64,000 nt of DNA from Gottfriedia luciferensis (lineage in GTDB: Bacteria > Bacillota > Bacilli > Bacillales > Bacillaceae_G): NCBI RefSeq assembly GCF_001712755.1, contig NZ_MDKC01000032.1, forward strand, positions 267,607 through 331,606, given 5' to 3'. How positions within the stretch are numbered: the first letter of the stretch is position 1; every line of letters starts with the position of its first letter. Positions 31,301-40,444 of the stretch are shown here, piece after piece. The notes under the pieces are model-generated. The model saw only the letters and a program-made list of their open reading frames with translations, was not told where the DNA came from and did not search any database. The translations under genes and the position numbers were made by a program.

Positions 31301-31889
31301 CAAATAAAATATCATCAACTCGATTTAAGTTTTCTTGCGTTTCGAATAATTTTGCTTCAGCCTTTTTCTTTCGGTTTTTATATTTTAATACTCCAGCTGC
31401 TTCTTCAAAAATTCCTCTTCGCTCTTCTGGCTTACTGCTTAATATTTCTTCAACTTTCCCTTGAGAAATAATAGAGAATGCCTCTCTTCCAAGTCCAGAA
31501 TCCATAAATAAATCAACAATATCTTTTAAGCGACAAGATTGTTTATTAATATAAAAATCACTATCTCCAGAACGGTAAACACGTCTAGTTACACTTACTT
31601 CACTATACTCAAGTGGTAATTGTTGATCTTCATTATCTAAAGTCAAAGTAACTTCTGCATAATTTAAAGGTTTTCTTCCATCACTACCAGCAAAAATGAT
31701 ATCCTCCATCTTCGCTCCTCGTAATGATTTGACTGACTGTTCGCCTAATACCCATCTAATGGCATCTGTAATATTACTTTTACCACTTCCATTAGGGCCT
31801 ACAACTGCTGTAACACCTTTTACAAAATCGATCGTAACTCGCTGAGCGAATGATTTAAATCCAATTATATCTAGTCGTTTGAGGAACAA
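28317..31889 (-). CDS. smc: Chromosome partition protein SMC
   Basis: Condensin ATPase that organises origin-proximal DNA with ScpA and ScpB. Walker A GPNGSGKSN at residues 31-38; long coiled coils on either side of a hinge domain (about residues 515-640, with the EIALGAATQQIVVENDEHAR and GDVVNPGGAMTGG blocks); the ABC signature LSGGERALTA and Walker B VLDEVEAALDEAN near the C-terminus. 1190 residues. The start is a TTG 7 nt after a GGGGG ribosome site. An intrinsic terminator precedes it, so it likely depends on readthrough or its own start. Confidence 0.98.
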   Translation of the reverse strand: MFLKRLDIIGFKSFAQRVTIDFVKGVTAVVGPNGSGKSNITDAIRWVLGEQSVKSLRGAKMEDIIFAGSDGRKPLNYAEVTLTLDNEDQQLPLEYSEVSVTRRVYRSGDSDFYINKQSCRLKDIVDLFMDSGLGREAFSIISQGKVEEILSSKPEERRGIFEEAAGVLKYKNRKKKAEAKLFETQENLNRVDDILFELSSQIEPLRMQASIAKEYIEHRDELEQVEAALLVYEIESLHQKWEELKREIAQNSDLEIALSTEISTEESKQHELQEKLNALDESIDQLQQVLLSVTKNLEKFEGQKELMKERKRNTSTQSEQLRKQIDEVTEQINETTKLIEVEKEQEKLSRQNVNKTRTNIVEIQNEITSYEGDIEEQIELIKSDYIELLNNQASIKNEKTMLEKQSQQYSVKSSRLDLENEKYIRQREQLQNRKTELLNEKEQFDLTFKELNGKFESLNKQYNETSTVLKEKEELLNKAYQFIQQTKSRKETLEELQEDFAGFNQGVKEILKARGTRLEGIKGAIAELITTNKQYEIAIEIALGAATQQIVVENDEHARRAIQFLKQQRLGRATFLPMNIVKARFVPANVIEGLKRNPSFIGVASSLVSYSSEYEQVIQNLLGTVLIAQDLKGANELAKLVGHRYRFVTLEGDVVNPGGAMTGGAVRTTNSSLIGRQRELEEITVKLKDMQEKTNLLENEVQTLKTTNLESSSKAQTLNDEIQNVKQLIVSIMEQLKSIEFEEKNINDALAIYDLEMGSSASDLLKVKDRLEELSSLEANVKNEIISKEQKINELTERKLNQKEIKDELQSKLTSLKISLAQEEQKLSYSNERIRQFEENSIKQKQILEETKEKIIFLSSELMTNENGKEELEKIISDTRIEFSKTTEIISKRREQRSAYQTELEDYVQSLREKQRQYKSLSDLLKQQEVNSNRLDVELENRLEQLNVKYMTTYEAAKMKYTLEMTVDDARKRVKLLKRSIEELGTVNIGAIDEYERVSERHDFLQEQRTDLNEAKITLYNVISEMDEEMTKRFETSFSAIREKFQVVFTQLFGGGRADLVLTDAENLLLTGVDIVAQPPGKKLQNLGLLSGGERALTAIALLFAILQVRPVPFCVLDEVEAALDEANVARFAKFLKYFSEQTQFIVITHRKGTMEECDVLYGVTMQEYGVSTLVSVRLDEGEALLSNGN

Positions 31890-31928
31890 CTGAATTCCCC
31901 CTTTTTGATTTAATTATATACACAAAAA

Positions 31929-31948
31929 CTCCCCCATAAAAGGGGGAG
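31929..31948 (-). terminator. Strong terminator in the rnc-smc gap
   Basis: Perfect stem CTCCCCC/GGGGGAG with a 6-nt loop, followed on the minus strand by TTTTTGTG. GC-rich stem and T tail make it one of the strongest in the window. Confidence 0.9.
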
Positions 31949-32076
31949 CAGACTGCCCGCCAAACACTCGCTTTCTTCGTTGCTTCACCTGTCTAACGGT
32001 GCTCTTTATCATCTATGATAACTTAAACTCCTCACCAGGCTTCAACCCTCGAATGTCAAGCGCTTGCAATCAGTCT
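31949..32076 (-). ncRNA. Candidate structured RNA between rnc and smc
   Basis: GC-richer than other gaps and able to fold, on the minus strand, into a long-range helix: AGACTG (32071-32076) with CAGTCT (31950-31955), CGCT (32059-32062) with GGCG (31958-31961), GACATTCG (32050-32057) with CGAGTGTT (31963-31970). Inside are two local hairpins, TTATCATAGATGATAA (32006-32021) and CACC/GGTG (31986-32001). It ends at the strong terminator, so it could be a 3' UTR of rnc, a leader of smc, or an independent small RNA. A palindrome CAAGCGCTTG near its start resembles a CcpA site only partly. Family unknown to me. Confidence 0.45.
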
Positions 32077-32131
32077 AAAAATCAAGTTTGATTGTTTAAT
32101 TGACAAGTTTCTACTAGATTTTTTAGTTAAT

Positions 32132-32875
32132 CTATTTACTTGACTCTTTTAATTTTAATAATGCTTCTTTAGCTGCTTGTTGCTCTGCTTCTTTTTTAGA
32201 TCTACCACTACCGATTCCTAATGTTTCGCCATTTAATAATACTTTTGAAACAAATTCACGGTTATGAGCTGGTCCTTTTTCTTGAAGTATTTTATACTCA
32301 ATTGAACCTGTGGAGTCTCTTTGTACAAACTCTTGTAATTGACTTTTAAAATCCATCACATGCGAAAAAGCACCATCGTTTATTTTTGGGAATATATGAA
32401 GAGATAAGAAGTTTATAACTGTTTGTAATCCTTGGTCCAAATATAATGATCCAATGAATGCTTCAAAAACATCCGCAAGTAATGCTGGACGTGTTCGACC
32501 ACCTGTCATTTCTTCTCCGCGACCAAGTAATATATATCGACCAAAATCTAATTCATTCGCAAATTTCACAAGTGATGGTTCACAAACGATTGCGGCACGT
32601 AATTTTGTTAACTCGCCTTCACTCATAGTAATATATTTTTGAAATAAATATTGTGAAACGGTAAGCTCTAAAACAGCATCCCCTAAATATTCTAATCTCT
32701 CATTATCTTCATATGGTTTTTTACGATGCTCATTCACATAGGATGAATGTGTAAACGCTTGAATTAGCAAGCCCTCATTATTAAACATAATATTTATTTG
32801 TTTTTGTAATTTTACAAAATTCTCTTTTTCAACATCAGAAAGTTTATATTCTCTTACTCTTCTTGAATGCGGCAT
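32132..32875 (-). CDS. rnc: Ribonuclease III
   Basis: Double-strand-specific endonuclease for rRNA processing and sRNA-mRNA turnover. Catalytic signature [16 protein letters not shown] in the N-terminal domain, second acidic cluster [16 protein letters not shown], and a C-terminal double-stranded-RNA-binding domain ending [20 protein letters not shown]. The ATG at 32875, 5 nt after GGAGG, is preferred over one four codons upstream. 247 residues. Follows acpP. Confidence 0.97.
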   Translation of the reverse strand: MPHSRRVREYKLSDVEKENFVKLQKQINIMFNNEGLLIQAFTHSSYVNEHRKKPYEDNERLEYLGDAVLELTVSQYLFQKYITMSEGELTKLRAAIVCEPSLVKFANELDFGRYILLGRGEEMTGGRTRPALLADVFEAFIGSLYLDQGLQTVINFLSLHIFPKINDGAFSHVMDFKSQLQEFVQRDSTGSIEYKILQEKGPAHNREFVSKVLLNGETLGIGSGRSKKEAEQQAAKEALLKLKESSK

Positions 32876-32939
32876 ATTTACCTCCAACTAAAAAGCAGTT
32901 TGATATGCTGCTAAACCTACTAGTCAAGAAAATGATGAG

Positions 32940-32964
32940 AAGTCCCGTATAAAATACGGGACTT
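32940..32964 (-). terminator. Hairpin between acpP and rnc
   Basis: Perfect 11-bp stem AAGTCCCGTAT with a 3-nt AAA loop, 6 nt after the acpP stop. The minus strand continues CTCATCATTTTC without a clean T run, so it may attenuate or stabilise the acpP mRNA rather than terminate fully. Confidence 0.6.
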
Positions 32965-32970
32965 TTCTCA

Positions 32971-33204
32971 TTACATGTTGCTCTCTATGTAGTTCACAAC
33001 ATCACCAACTGTGACGATTTTTTCAGCATCTTCGTCAGAAATTTCTAATTCAAACTCATCTTCTAATTGCATTACTAATTCAACTACGTCTAATGAGTCT
33101 GCATCTAAATCTTCTTTGAAACGGCTTGTAATTTGGATCTCAGATTCTTCTACACCTAAACGGTCAACAATAATCTTTGATACGCGCTCTAATACATCTT
33201 GCAT
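32971..33204 (-). CDS. acpP: Acyl carrier protein
   Basis: Carries the growing fatty acid on a phosphopantetheine arm attached to Ser37 in [12 protein letters not shown]. 77 residues, highly acidic, typical. Last biosynthetic gene of the fapR-plsX-fabD-fabG-acpP operon, 67 nt after fabG. Confidence 0.98.
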   Translation of the reverse strand: MQDVLERVSKIIVDRLGVEESEIQITSRFKEDLDADSLDVVELVMQLEDEFELEISDEDAEKIVTVGDVVNYIESNM

Positions 33205-33271
33205 TATTATTCACCTCCCCCCAAAGATTGTCTACTTATGCATTATACATAAAAATTTGGCAAACGCCAAA

Positions 33272-34015
33272 CTAATTCATTACAAGTCCACCATCAACAT
33301 TGATTGTTTGGCCAGTAATGTATCTACTTGCATCCATTGCTAAGAACACTACAGCATTTGCAATATCTTCTGGTTGACCAAAAGATTGCAATGGAATATT
33401 CGATAACATTTGCGTTCTAATTTGCTCATTTAATTCATTTGTCATATCAGTTTCAATAAAACCAGGTGCAATTGCATTAACTGTAATGTTTCTAGAAGCT
33501 AATTCCTTTGCTGCTGTTTTTGTTAAACCTAATACGCCAGCTTTTGCAGCTACATAGTTCATTTGTCCAGGATTACCAATTTGTCCAACAACTGAACTAA
33601 TATTAATGATGCGGCCATTACGTTGACGAGTCATAAACTTCGCTGCTGCTTTGATACAATTGAATACGCCTTTTAAGTTTGTATCAATTACATCATCCCA
33701 ATCAGCATCTTTCATACGTAATAAAAGACCATCTCTTGTAATACCTGCGTTGTTTACTAGTATATCAATACTACCAAATTCATCAACAGTATTTTTTACT
33801 AATGCAGCAACTTCTTCACCATTTGATACATTTGCTTTATATGCAATAGCTTTAACTCCAAGAGCTGTAATTTCTTCTACAACTTTAAGAGCAGCCGCTT
33901 CATTCCCTGAATAATTAACAACTACATTTGCACCATTTTTCGCTAAAGTTAAGGCGATTGCTCGTCCGATACCGCGAGATCCACCTGTGACTAATGCAAC
34001 TTTACCATTTAGCAT
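33272..34015 (-). CDS. fabG: 3-oxoacyl-[acyl-carrier-protein] reductase
   Basis: NADPH-dependent short-chain dehydrogenase for the first reduction in fatty-acid elongation. TGGSRGIG nucleotide motif, [11 protein letters not shown], and catalytic Ser-Tyr-Lys in [20 protein letters not shown]. The open frame extends six codons upstream; the ATG at 34015 after a GGGAGG site gives 247 residues and overlaps the fabD stop by 7 nt, suggesting coupling. Confidence 0.97.
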   Translation of the reverse strand: MLNGKVALVTGGSRGIGRAIALTLAKNGANVVVNYSGNEAAALKVVEEITALGVKAIAYKANVSNGEEVAALVKNTVDEFGSIDILVNNAGITRDGLLLRMKDADWDDVIDTNLKGVFNCIKAAAKFMTRQRNGRIINISSVVGQIGNPGQMNYVAAKAGVLGLTKTAAKELASRNITVNAIAPGFIETDMTNELNEQIRTQMLSNIPLQSFGQPEDIANAVVFLAMDASRYITGQTINVDGGLVMN

Positions 34016-34959
34016 GATTTTATTTCCTCCCATTCATTTAAAAATTGGTTTAATGTTTCAACATCATAAACATTTACTAATTTTGATGATGGAGAGATTG
34101 CTTTTACTAATCCAGTTAAAACTTTTCCAGGACCAATTTCAACAAATGTATCAACACCAAGATCAACTAATTCTTGAATCGATTGATTCCATTTTACCGG
34201 AGAATATAATTGATTAACTAATAATTCTTTAATTTCATTTGCATCTGTCACAACTTTAGCAGTAACATTTGAAATTAATGGCGTTACACAATCATTTACA
34301 TTTATTTTACCAAGCTCGTTTTGGAATTCTTCACTAGCAGGTTTCATTAAAGATGAGTGGAATGGTCCACTTACTTTTAAAGGTAATACACGTTTAGCTC
34401 CAGCTTCTTTTAGTAAACCAGAAGCAATTTGTACACCTTCTGCATCTCCTGTAATAACTACTTGTGTAGGAGAATTATAATTCGCAATACCTACAGAATG
34501 TCCATTTTTATTCACTTCAGAAATAACTTCTTCAATTTTTTCTGGAGCTAAAAATAATACAGCTGCCATAGCACCTTGTCCTACTGGTACAGCTTGCTCC
34601 ATTAATTTCCCACGTGTATGTACTAATTTAACACCGTCTTCAAATGAAATGCTTTCAGCTGCAACAAGTGCTGTAAACTCACCTAAACTATGACCAGCGA
34701 CAAAGTCTGGTTTAATTCCAGCTGATTTAATCTTCTCAAGCATAGCAATTGAAGTTGTTAAGATTGCTGGCTGTGCATGATATGTAGCAGTTAACTCTTC
34801 ATCTGTTCCATTGAAAATAATCTCAGAAAGACTAAAACCAATTTGTTCATTAGCAGTTTCAAAAATAGATCCACATTCATTATAGCTCTCAGCTACATCT
34901 TTACCCATTCCAACTTTTTGTGATCCTTGTCCAGGAAAAATAAACGCCACTTTACCCAT
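34009..34959 (-). CDS. fabD: Malonyl-CoA:ACP transacylase
   Basis: Transfers malonyl from CoA to ACP. Oxyanion motif [12 protein letters not shown] at the N-terminus, catalytic Ser91 in [14 protein letters not shown], second catalytic His in SGPFHSSLM, and [12 protein letters not shown] near the end. The ATG at 34959 behind a GGGGG site is preferred over the longer frame, giving 316 residues and a 13-nt gap after plsX. Confidence 0.97.
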   Translation of the reverse strand: MGKVAFIFPGQGSQKVGMGKDVAESYNECGSIFETANEQIGFSLSEIIFNGTDEELTATYHAQPAILTTSIAMLEKIKSAGIKPDFVAGHSLGEFTALVAAESISFEDGVKLVHTRGKLMEQAVPVGQGAMAAVLFLAPEKIEEVISEVNKNGHSVGIANYNSPTQVVITGDAEGVQIASGLLKEAGAKRVLPLKVSGPFHSSLMKPASEEFQNELGKINVNDCVTPLISNVTAKVVTDANEIKELLVNQLYSPVKWNQSIQELVDLGVDTFVEIGPGKVLTGLVKAISPSSKLVNVYDVETLNQFLNEWEEIKSC

Positions 34960-34972
34960 TGGAGTGACCCCC

Positions 34973-35968
34973 TTATGCATTTGATTCGATTTTCTCCATG
35001 TGATCACTTACTAGTTTTACAACATTATGTTCAACCATCGTTTGCGTTTGCTTAATTGCACTAAAAATCCCCATCGCATCAGAACTTCCATGAGCCTTAA
35101 TGACAGGTGATTTTAAGCCAAATAACGCTGCTCCACCATACTCGGAGTAATCCATTTTCTTTTTTACACCTTTTAAGTTTGGTTTTAATACAGCTGCTGC
35201 AAGCTTTGATGTGAAATTAGTAAGCATCGCATCTTTAATTAATGAAAACATTGCAAGTGCAGTACCTTCAATCGCTTTTAAAGCTACATTTCCAGTATAC
35301 CCGTCTGTAACTACCACATCTGCTACTGAGTTCATTAAGTCTCTAGCTTCAACATTTCCTATAAAATTCAAATTACTTTCTTTTAGTAATTGGAATGTTT
35401 GTTTAGCAAGTTCATTACCTTTTTTATCTTCCGTGCCTACATTTAGTAATCCAACAGTCGGATTATGTATACCTCTAACTTTTTCGGCATATACAGATCC
35501 CATTATTGCATATTGAAGTAAATGGTTTGCTTTTGCATCAACATTTGCACCTACATCAAGAAATACAAAGCCTTTGCCATCTAAAGTAGGCATCGTAGGT
35601 GAAAGTGCAGGTCGTTCTACACCTTCCATTCGACCAACGACTAATAAGCCCGCTGTCATCAATGCGCCAGTATTTCCAGCAGAAATACATGCATCAGCAT
35701 TGCCTTCTTTTACTTGGTTTGCCATTAAGACCATAGAAGCATTCTTTTTTCTTCTAACCGCTCTAACTGGCTCTTCCGTTCCTTCAATTACTTCATCTGT
35801 ATGGATAATCGTTATATTTTTATCATTCGTTAAGAATGGTTTAATTTTTGATTCATCACCAATTAAAGTAATATGTATATCATTTAATTTTTCAACTGCA
35901 AGTATCGCACCTTCAACGATGGCTTTTGGGGCATGATCTCCACCCATTGCATCGATCGCTAATTTCAT
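34973..35968 (-). CDS. plsX: Phosphate acyltransferase PlsX
   Basis: Makes acyl-phosphate from acyl-ACP for PlsY, linking fatty-acid and phospholipid synthesis. Conserved [56 protein letters not shown] and the C-terminal [20 protein letters not shown]. 331 residues from the ATG at 35968; a GTG three codons earlier is also open. 12 nt after fapR. Confidence 0.97.
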   Translation of the reverse strand: MKLAIDAMGGDHAPKAIVEGAILAVEKLNDIHITLIGDESKIKPFLTNDKNITIIHTDEVIEGTEEPVRAVRRKKNASMVLMANQVKEGNADACISAGNTGALMTAGLLVVGRMEGVERPALSPTMPTLDGKGFVFLDVGANVDAKANHLLQYAIMGSVYAEKVRGIHNPTVGLLNVGTEDKKGNELAKQTFQLLKESNLNFIGNVEARDLMNSVADVVVTDGYTGNVALKAIEGTALAMFSLIKDAMLTNFTSKLAAAVLKPNLKGVKKKMDYSEYGGAALFGLKSPVIKAHGSSDAMGIFSAIKQTQTMVEHNVVKLVSDHMEKIESNA

Positions 35969-35980
35969 CTTGTTCACTTC

Positions 35981-36547
35981 CTATTCTTCAATACTTCGGT
36001 GGTACATTTCGAACAAGCCATGAAATACATGTTCTTTTTCAACATAGCCATTGATATCAACTGTAGTACGCCTCGGATCTCCTTTTTGCGGTAAAACCTT
36101 TGCCTTCGCAATTACTCGGTCATTTGTTCTTACTGGTTTAATAAAAACAAAATTGGATTTAGCTGTAAGAGCTAAATCATCATGAATAACTGCAACTGCT
36201 AAAGAATTAGCCTGGGCAAATAAGTGATGACCTCGGGCAATTCCATTTCTACTAAAAGTATGCTCTTCCTTAACGTCAAATATAGAAATGGCACTTTCGT
36301 TTAAATGAATATCAATAACTTCACCGATTATTTCATCTACTGGTAGTGATTTTACATCTTCTAATTGCTGAGTGGCAACATTTTTGATGCGCTCCCTTAA
36401 CTCAGGAATTGATAACTCAAGACGATCAAGACGAATAGTTTGTATGCTCACAGATAACTGATTAGCTAAATCTTCATCTGTAATAAACGGATTTTCTTTT
36501 ATAATTTTTTTTAACAATTCATGACGATCTTTTTTATTTCTTCTCAT
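35981..36547 (-). CDS. fapR: Fatty acid biosynthesis transcriptional repressor FapR
   Basis: Represses fatty-acid and phospholipid genes and is released by malonyl-CoA. N-terminal DeoR-like helix-turn-helix ([20 protein letters not shown]) and a C-terminal hot-dog domain ([20 protein letters not shown], with the malonyl-CoA site) are both complete. 188 residues. First gene of its operon; two FapR-like palindromes and a promoter lie in the 100 bp upstream, so autoregulation is likely. Confidence 0.97.
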   Translation of the reverse strand: MRRNKKDRHELLKKIIKENPFITDEDLANQLSVSIQTIRLDRLELSIPELRERIKNVATQQLEDVKSLPVDEIIGEVIDIHLNESAISIFDVKEEHTFSRNGIARGHHLFAQANSLAVAVIHDDLALTAKSNFVFIKPVRTNDRVIAKAKVLPQKGDPRRTTVDINGYVEKEHVFHGLFEMYHRSIEE

Positions 36548-36567
36548 ATTACATACCTCAACTACTA

Positions 36568-36588
36568 ATTTGTGACCAGGTATTAAAT
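36568..36588. promoter_or_regulatory. FapR-type operator at the fapR start site
   Basis: ATTTAATACCTGGTCACAAAT on the minus strand (21 positions, here cited as the site core TTAATACCTGGTCACAA) resembles the FapR consensus TTAGTACCTRRTACTAA and begins just after the -10 box, the usual place for blocking initiation. Confidence 0.55.
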
Positions 36589-36590
36589 AC

Positions 36591-36619
36591 AGTTTATATT
36601 AAAAATCCACGTATTACAA
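36591..36619 (-). promoter_or_regulatory. Promoter of the fapR operon
   Basis: Minus strand TTGTAA and TAAACT separated by 17 nt, flanked by the two FapR-like sites. Confidence 0.6.
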
Positions 36620-36637
36620 TAGTTTTTTGACAAACTT

Positions 36638-36654
36638 TTAATACCTAGTACTAA
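36638..36654. promoter_or_regulatory. FapR-type operator overlapping the recG stop codon
   Basis: TTAATACCTAGTACTAA differs from the FapR consensus TTAGTACCTRRTACTAA at one position and is a near-perfect palindrome. It overlaps the recG stop codon and lies upstream of the fapR promoter. Confidence 0.7.
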
Positions 36655-38699
36655 TCTAATTTTTCTGAATTAAATATTCCCGTTCTATCCAAGTACATTC
36701 TTAATCCTTGATATTCATTAGCTTTCCAAAATACATCTGAATTAACAAGTAATGTTGCATCATTTCGTGCAACTTCTAATGCACGATAGTCATGTACCAT
36801 ATCAGCCATTTTAAATTCAGGTACACCACTTTGTTGTTTTCCAAAGAAATCTCCTGGTCCTCTAAGCTCTAAATCTTTTTCACTTAACTCAAAACCATCG
36901 TTTGTTTCAGTCATGATTGTTAGTCTTTCTTTTCCCACTTCACTTTTTGGATCGCCAACTAAAATACAATATGATTGTTCTGAACCTCGTCCAACTCGTC
37001 CTCTTAGCTGATGTAATTGTGAAAGTCCAAATCGATCTGCATCATAAATAACCATCACAGTTGCATTCGGTACATTTACACCTACTTCTACAACTGTTGT
37101 TGATACTAATATTTGTACATCATTCGCTGCAAATGCCTTCATCACGTCATCTTTCTCTGTTGATGAAAGCTTTCCATGCATCAAACCGACTTTCGCCGTA
37201 TTTTGATAATGAAAAGATAGAACACTATGTAAATCTAATGCATTCTGAAGGTCTAGTTTCTCTGACTCCTCGATTAGTGGACAAATTAGATATGCTTGTC
37301 GACCATTTTTAATTTCTTTACCGATAAAATCTAAAACGCGATCAAACATTTCTTGTTTAACCCAATACGTTTCTATTTTTTTACGACCTGCCGGATATTC
37401 ATCAATAATCGAGACATCCATTTCACCAAAAGCCGTTATTGCTAAAGTTCTTGGGATTGGAGTTGCTGTCATAAATAATACATCTGGAAAATAGCCTTTT
37501 TCTCTTAAAACTCTACGTTGACCAACACCAAACCGATGTTGTTCATCTGTAATTACAATACCTAATTTATTAAATTGAACCTCATCTTGAATCAAAGCAT
37601 GAGTTCCGACTAAAATATGTACTTCACCGTTTTTTAATCGTTCTAGGATTTCACGACGCTTTTTACCTTTTACAGAACTTGTCAGAAGCTCAACATTCAC
37701 TTCAGTATGTTGTAGCATTTTTGCTAAAGATTCAAAATGTTGCTCAGCTAAAATTTCTGTAGGCACCATTAATGCACCTTGGTAACCATTAAGTGTACAT
37801 GCATACAATGCAATGGTAGCGACAACGGTTTTTCCCGACCCTACATCACCTTGTAATAAGCGATTCATTCGATAAGGACTTTCTAAATCTGAGAATATTT
37901 CTTGTACAACTCTATTTTGAGCTGATGTCAGAGGAAATGGTAAGGATTGGATTAGTTGTTGAATTTTTTCAATATTTAATGTTTTTGGGATACCTTTTGA
38001 TTGATTACGCTGAATTTTTCGAAGTGCTTGCATTTTTAGTTGAAACAGAAAAAACTCCTCATAAACAAAGCTTCTTCTAGCTTGTTTTAAACTATTCGCA
38101 TCAATTGGGTGGTGAAGTAATCTCATTGTTTCTGAACGATTTAAAAGTTTATATTTTTGAATTAGTTCGTTTGGCACTAAGTCATTTATTAAATGTCCAT
38201 ATTTTTTAAAAGACTGCTCGACAAATTTACGCATTGTTTTTACAGACATTTTTCCCTTAATTGAATAGACAGGCTCAATTTCATGACTATTCGTACGAGA
38301 ACCAAATACGAGGTCTGATAATGAAATGGTTTGTTTATGTTGATCCCACTTGCCAGAAACAGTTACATGCTCATTTAAGTTTAACTTTGTTTTAAAATAC
38401 GGTCGATTAAAACAAATAACAGTAATTAAGTATCGATCCACTAAAAGTCGAAATGTTAGACGAGATTTATTTTTGCCAAAATATTGAAGAAGAGGAGCGC
38501 TATGAACAATCCCCTCGACAGTCACGCGCTCTTCATGCTTCACTTCTGATAAATCCTTATTTCGAAAATCCTCATATCGATACGGTAAATATTCGATTAA
38601 GTCATTTATAGTAAAAATACCCATATCATTTAATTGTGTTTCAGTTTCCTCGCCGACACCACTTAATACAGATACTTTTTGTTCAAGTTCAATACTCAC
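36651..38699 (-). CDS. recG: ATP-dependent DNA helicase RecG
   Basis: Branch-migration helicase that regresses stalled forks and processes Holliday junctions and R-loops. N-terminal wedge domain (TVEGIVHSAPLLQYFGKNKS region), helicase domains with Walker A LLQGDVGSGKTVVA, DEQHRFGVGQ, MTATPIPRTLAIT and VGVNVPNATVMVIYDADRFG, GRVGRG. 682 residues. The GTG start overlaps the sdaAA TAG by one base and has no clear ribosome site, so translation is probably coupled. Confidence 0.97.
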   Translation of the reverse strand: MSIELEQKVSVLSGVGEETETQLNDMGIFTINDLIEYLPYRYEDFRNKDLSEVKHEERVTVEGIVHSAPLLQYFGKNKSRLTFRLLVDRYLITVICFNRPYFKTKLNLNEHVTVSGKWDQHKQTISLSDLVFGSRTNSHEIEPVYSIKGKMSVKTMRKFVEQSFKKYGHLINDLVPNELIQKYKLLNRSETMRLLHHPIDANSLKQARRSFVYEEFFLFQLKMQALRKIQRNQSKGIPKTLNIEKIQQLIQSLPFPLTSAQNRVVQEIFSDLESPYRMNRLLQGDVGSGKTVVATIALYACTLNGYQGALMVPTEILAEQHFESLAKMLQHTEVNVELLTSSVKGKKRREILERLKNGEVHILVGTHALIQDEVQFNKLGIVITDEQHRFGVGQRRVLREKGYFPDVLFMTATPIPRTLAITAFGEMDVSIIDEYPAGRKKIETYWVKQEMFDRVLDFIGKEIKNGRQAYLICPLIEESEKLDLQNALDLHSVLSFHYQNTAKVGLMHGKLSSTEKDDVMKAFAANDVQILVSTTVVEVGVNVPNATVMVIYDADRFGLSQLHQLRGRVGRGSEQSYCILVGDPKSEVGKERLTIMTETNDGFELSEKDLELRGPGDFFGKQQSGVPEFKMADMVHDYRALEVARNDATLLVNSDVFWKANEYQGLRMYLDRTGIFNSEKLD

Positions 38700-39580
38700 T
38701 ATTTTTTTAGCGAAACACCAAATATTTTTGCTTCTAATTCACGTCCTGTTGGCGTTGCCGCTAGTCCTCCTTCTGCAGTTTCTCTTAACGCAGATGGCAT
38801 TGTTTGTCCAATTCGATACATAGCATCAATTACTTCGTCACATGGAATACGACTTGTGATACCTGCTAATGCCATATCTGCTGCTACCATTGCGTTAGCA
38901 GCACCCATTGCATTACGCTTAACACATGGTACTTCTACTAAACCTGCAACAGGGTCACATACTAAACCAAGCATATTTTTTAATGTAATGGCAAATGCTT
39001 CAGCACTTTGACTTGGAGTACCACCAGCCATTTCAACGATCGCAGCTGCTGCCATACCACTTGCAGAGCCTACTTCCGCTTGACAGCCACCTGCAGCACC
39101 TGAAATTGACGCATTATTGGCTACAACAAAACCGAAAGCACCAGATGCAAATAAGAATTCAATCATTTGCATTCGAGTAGGATTTAATTTCTCTTTTACA
39201 GCAAAAAGGGTTCCAGGAACTACACCAGCAGAACCTGCTGTTGGTGTTGCACAAATCGTACCCATTGCAGCATTTACTTCATTTGTCGCAACCGCTTTAC
39301 TAACAGCATCTAAAAGTAAATGGCCTGAAAGGAAATTACCTTTTGCAATATAATTTTGAAGTAATACAGCGTCTCCGCCTGTTAAACCTGTTGGCGAGTG
39401 AACACCTGCAAGTCCTCTTTCAACTGCCTTTTCCATAACAACAAGATTTTGCTCCATTTTACCGATAATCTCTTCACGGCTTCTTCCTGTAAATAACATC
39501 TCTTGTTGAATCATTATTTCTGAAATTTTAACATTTTTTGATTCAGCTAATTCAACTAATTCAGCAACATTTTTAAACAT
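38699..39580 (-). CDS. sdaAA: L-serine dehydratase, iron-sulfur-dependent, alpha subunit
   Basis: Deaminates L-serine to pyruvate and ammonia using an oxygen-sensitive [4Fe-4S] cluster. Candidate cluster cysteines are in GTICATPTAGSAG, LGLVCDPVAG and VEVPCVKRNAMG. Glycine- and alanine-rich core with NASISGAAGGCQAEVGSASG. 293 residues. 17 nt after sdaAB; both subunits are needed. Confidence 0.97.
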   Translation of the reverse strand: MFKNVAELVELAESKNVKISEIMIQQEMLFTGRSREEIIGKMEQNLVVMEKAVERGLAGVHSPTGLTGGDAVLLQNYIAKGNFLSGHLLLDAVSKAVATNEVNAAMGTICATPTAGSAGVVPGTLFAVKEKLNPTRMQMIEFLFASGAFGFVVANNASISGAAGGCQAEVGSASGMAAAAIVEMAGGTPSQSAEAFAITLKNMLGLVCDPVAGLVEVPCVKRNAMGAANAMVAADMALAGITSRIPCDEVIDAMYRIGQTMPSALRETAEGGLAATPTGRELEAKIFGVSLKK

Positions 39581-39597
39581 ATAAGTTCCCCCTCTCC

Positions 39598-40260
39598 TTA
39601 ATCAACCATTTTCGTAACACGAATGATATGTGGTAAAGATTCAATTTCTTTAATTACTTTATCATCTAGATCTTGGTCGACCTCAATTGCCATCAAAGCA
39701 ATTTGTCCGACTTCTTTACGTGAAACTTCCATATGGCCAATATTTACAGCATATTTCATTAGGACATTTGTTACACCAGCAATCGAACCAAAACGGTCAT
39801 TGTGCACAACAAGAATTGCTGGGTAATTACCCGAAAGTTTTAGTTCAAATCCATTCAATTCAATAATTTCAATTTTTCCACCACCGATTGAAATTCCTAC
39901 TAATTCAAATGGTTGGTCATCATCGAGAATCGAAATTTTCACTGTATTTGGATGCTCCGTTACTGCATCTTCTTCAATGAAATCAATTGACATCCCTTTT
40001 TCTTGTGCAATATTTAATGATTCTGGAATACGCTCATCGAATGTATCAAAATCCAATAGACCACCAATAAGCGCAACATCTGTCCCATGTCCACGATATG
40101 TTTTAGCAAATGAACCATATAATGAAATCAAAATCTTTTTAGGTTCTTTTCCATAAAGATTTCTTGCTACACGACCAATTTTAGCCGCTCCAGCTGTATG
40201 TGAACTAGAAGGGCCAATCATAATTGGACCAATTATGTCAAAAACACTTTTATATTTCAT
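39598..40260 (-). CDS. sdaAB: L-serine dehydratase, iron-sulfur-dependent, beta subunit
   Basis: Regulatory/assembly partner of SdaAA. N-terminal domain with IGPIMIGPSSSHTAGAAKIG and DFDTFDERIPE, followed by a C-terminal ACT domain (ILVVHNDRFGSIAGVTNVLM, NIGHMEVSRKEVGQIAL) that senses serine. Start at the ATG at 40260 with a GGGGG site 7 nt upstream; 220 residues. Its upstream region has a promoter and a hairpin. Confidence 0.96.
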   Translation of the reverse strand: MKYKSVFDIIGPIMIGPSSSHTAGAAKIGRVARNLYGKEPKKILISLYGSFAKTYRGHGTDVALIGGLLDFDTFDERIPESLNIAQEKGMSIDFIEEDAVTEHPNTVKISILDDDQPFELVGISIGGGKIEIIELNGFELKLSGNYPAILVVHNDRFGSIAGVTNVLMKYAVNIGHMEVSRKEVGQIALMAIEVDQDLDDKVIKEIESLPHIIRVTKMVD

Positions 40261-40263
40261 CAC

Positions 40264-40444
40264 GTTTCCCCCAATACGTTATTGTAAAAGCGTATTATAT
40301 TTAGTTTTTGTTTTGTTAGTACAAATCATTTATATAAAAAGTTGGTATTATGGACAAAACAATGTCCACCTTATAGTGTAATACGAAATTCTACAGAGTT
40401 CTACGTTATTTTACAATACAACTTAAATAATTTACAAAAAAGAA
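40264..40444 (-). promoter_or_regulatory. Promoter and leader of sdaAB-sdaAA-recG
   Basis: On the minus strand TTGTAA and TAGAAT are spaced by 17 nt near 40390-40420. Shortly downstream the leader has the perfect hairpin TGGACA-TTGTTT-TGTCCA, enclosed by GTATTA and TAATAC arms. The hairpin is well placed for leader control or as an operator, but I cannot name a regulator. Confidence 0.5.

Noticed and set aside
31910..32015. A 32-codon minus-strand frame starting MIKSTVRQVKQRRKR in the rnc-smc gap
   Set aside because: The ribosome site is too far from the ATG and the frame runs through the terminator stem; RNA structure explains the region better.
32055..32070. CAAGCGCTTG palindrome as a CcpA (cre) site
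   Set aside because: Only the core fits; the outer positions of the cre consensus do not match.
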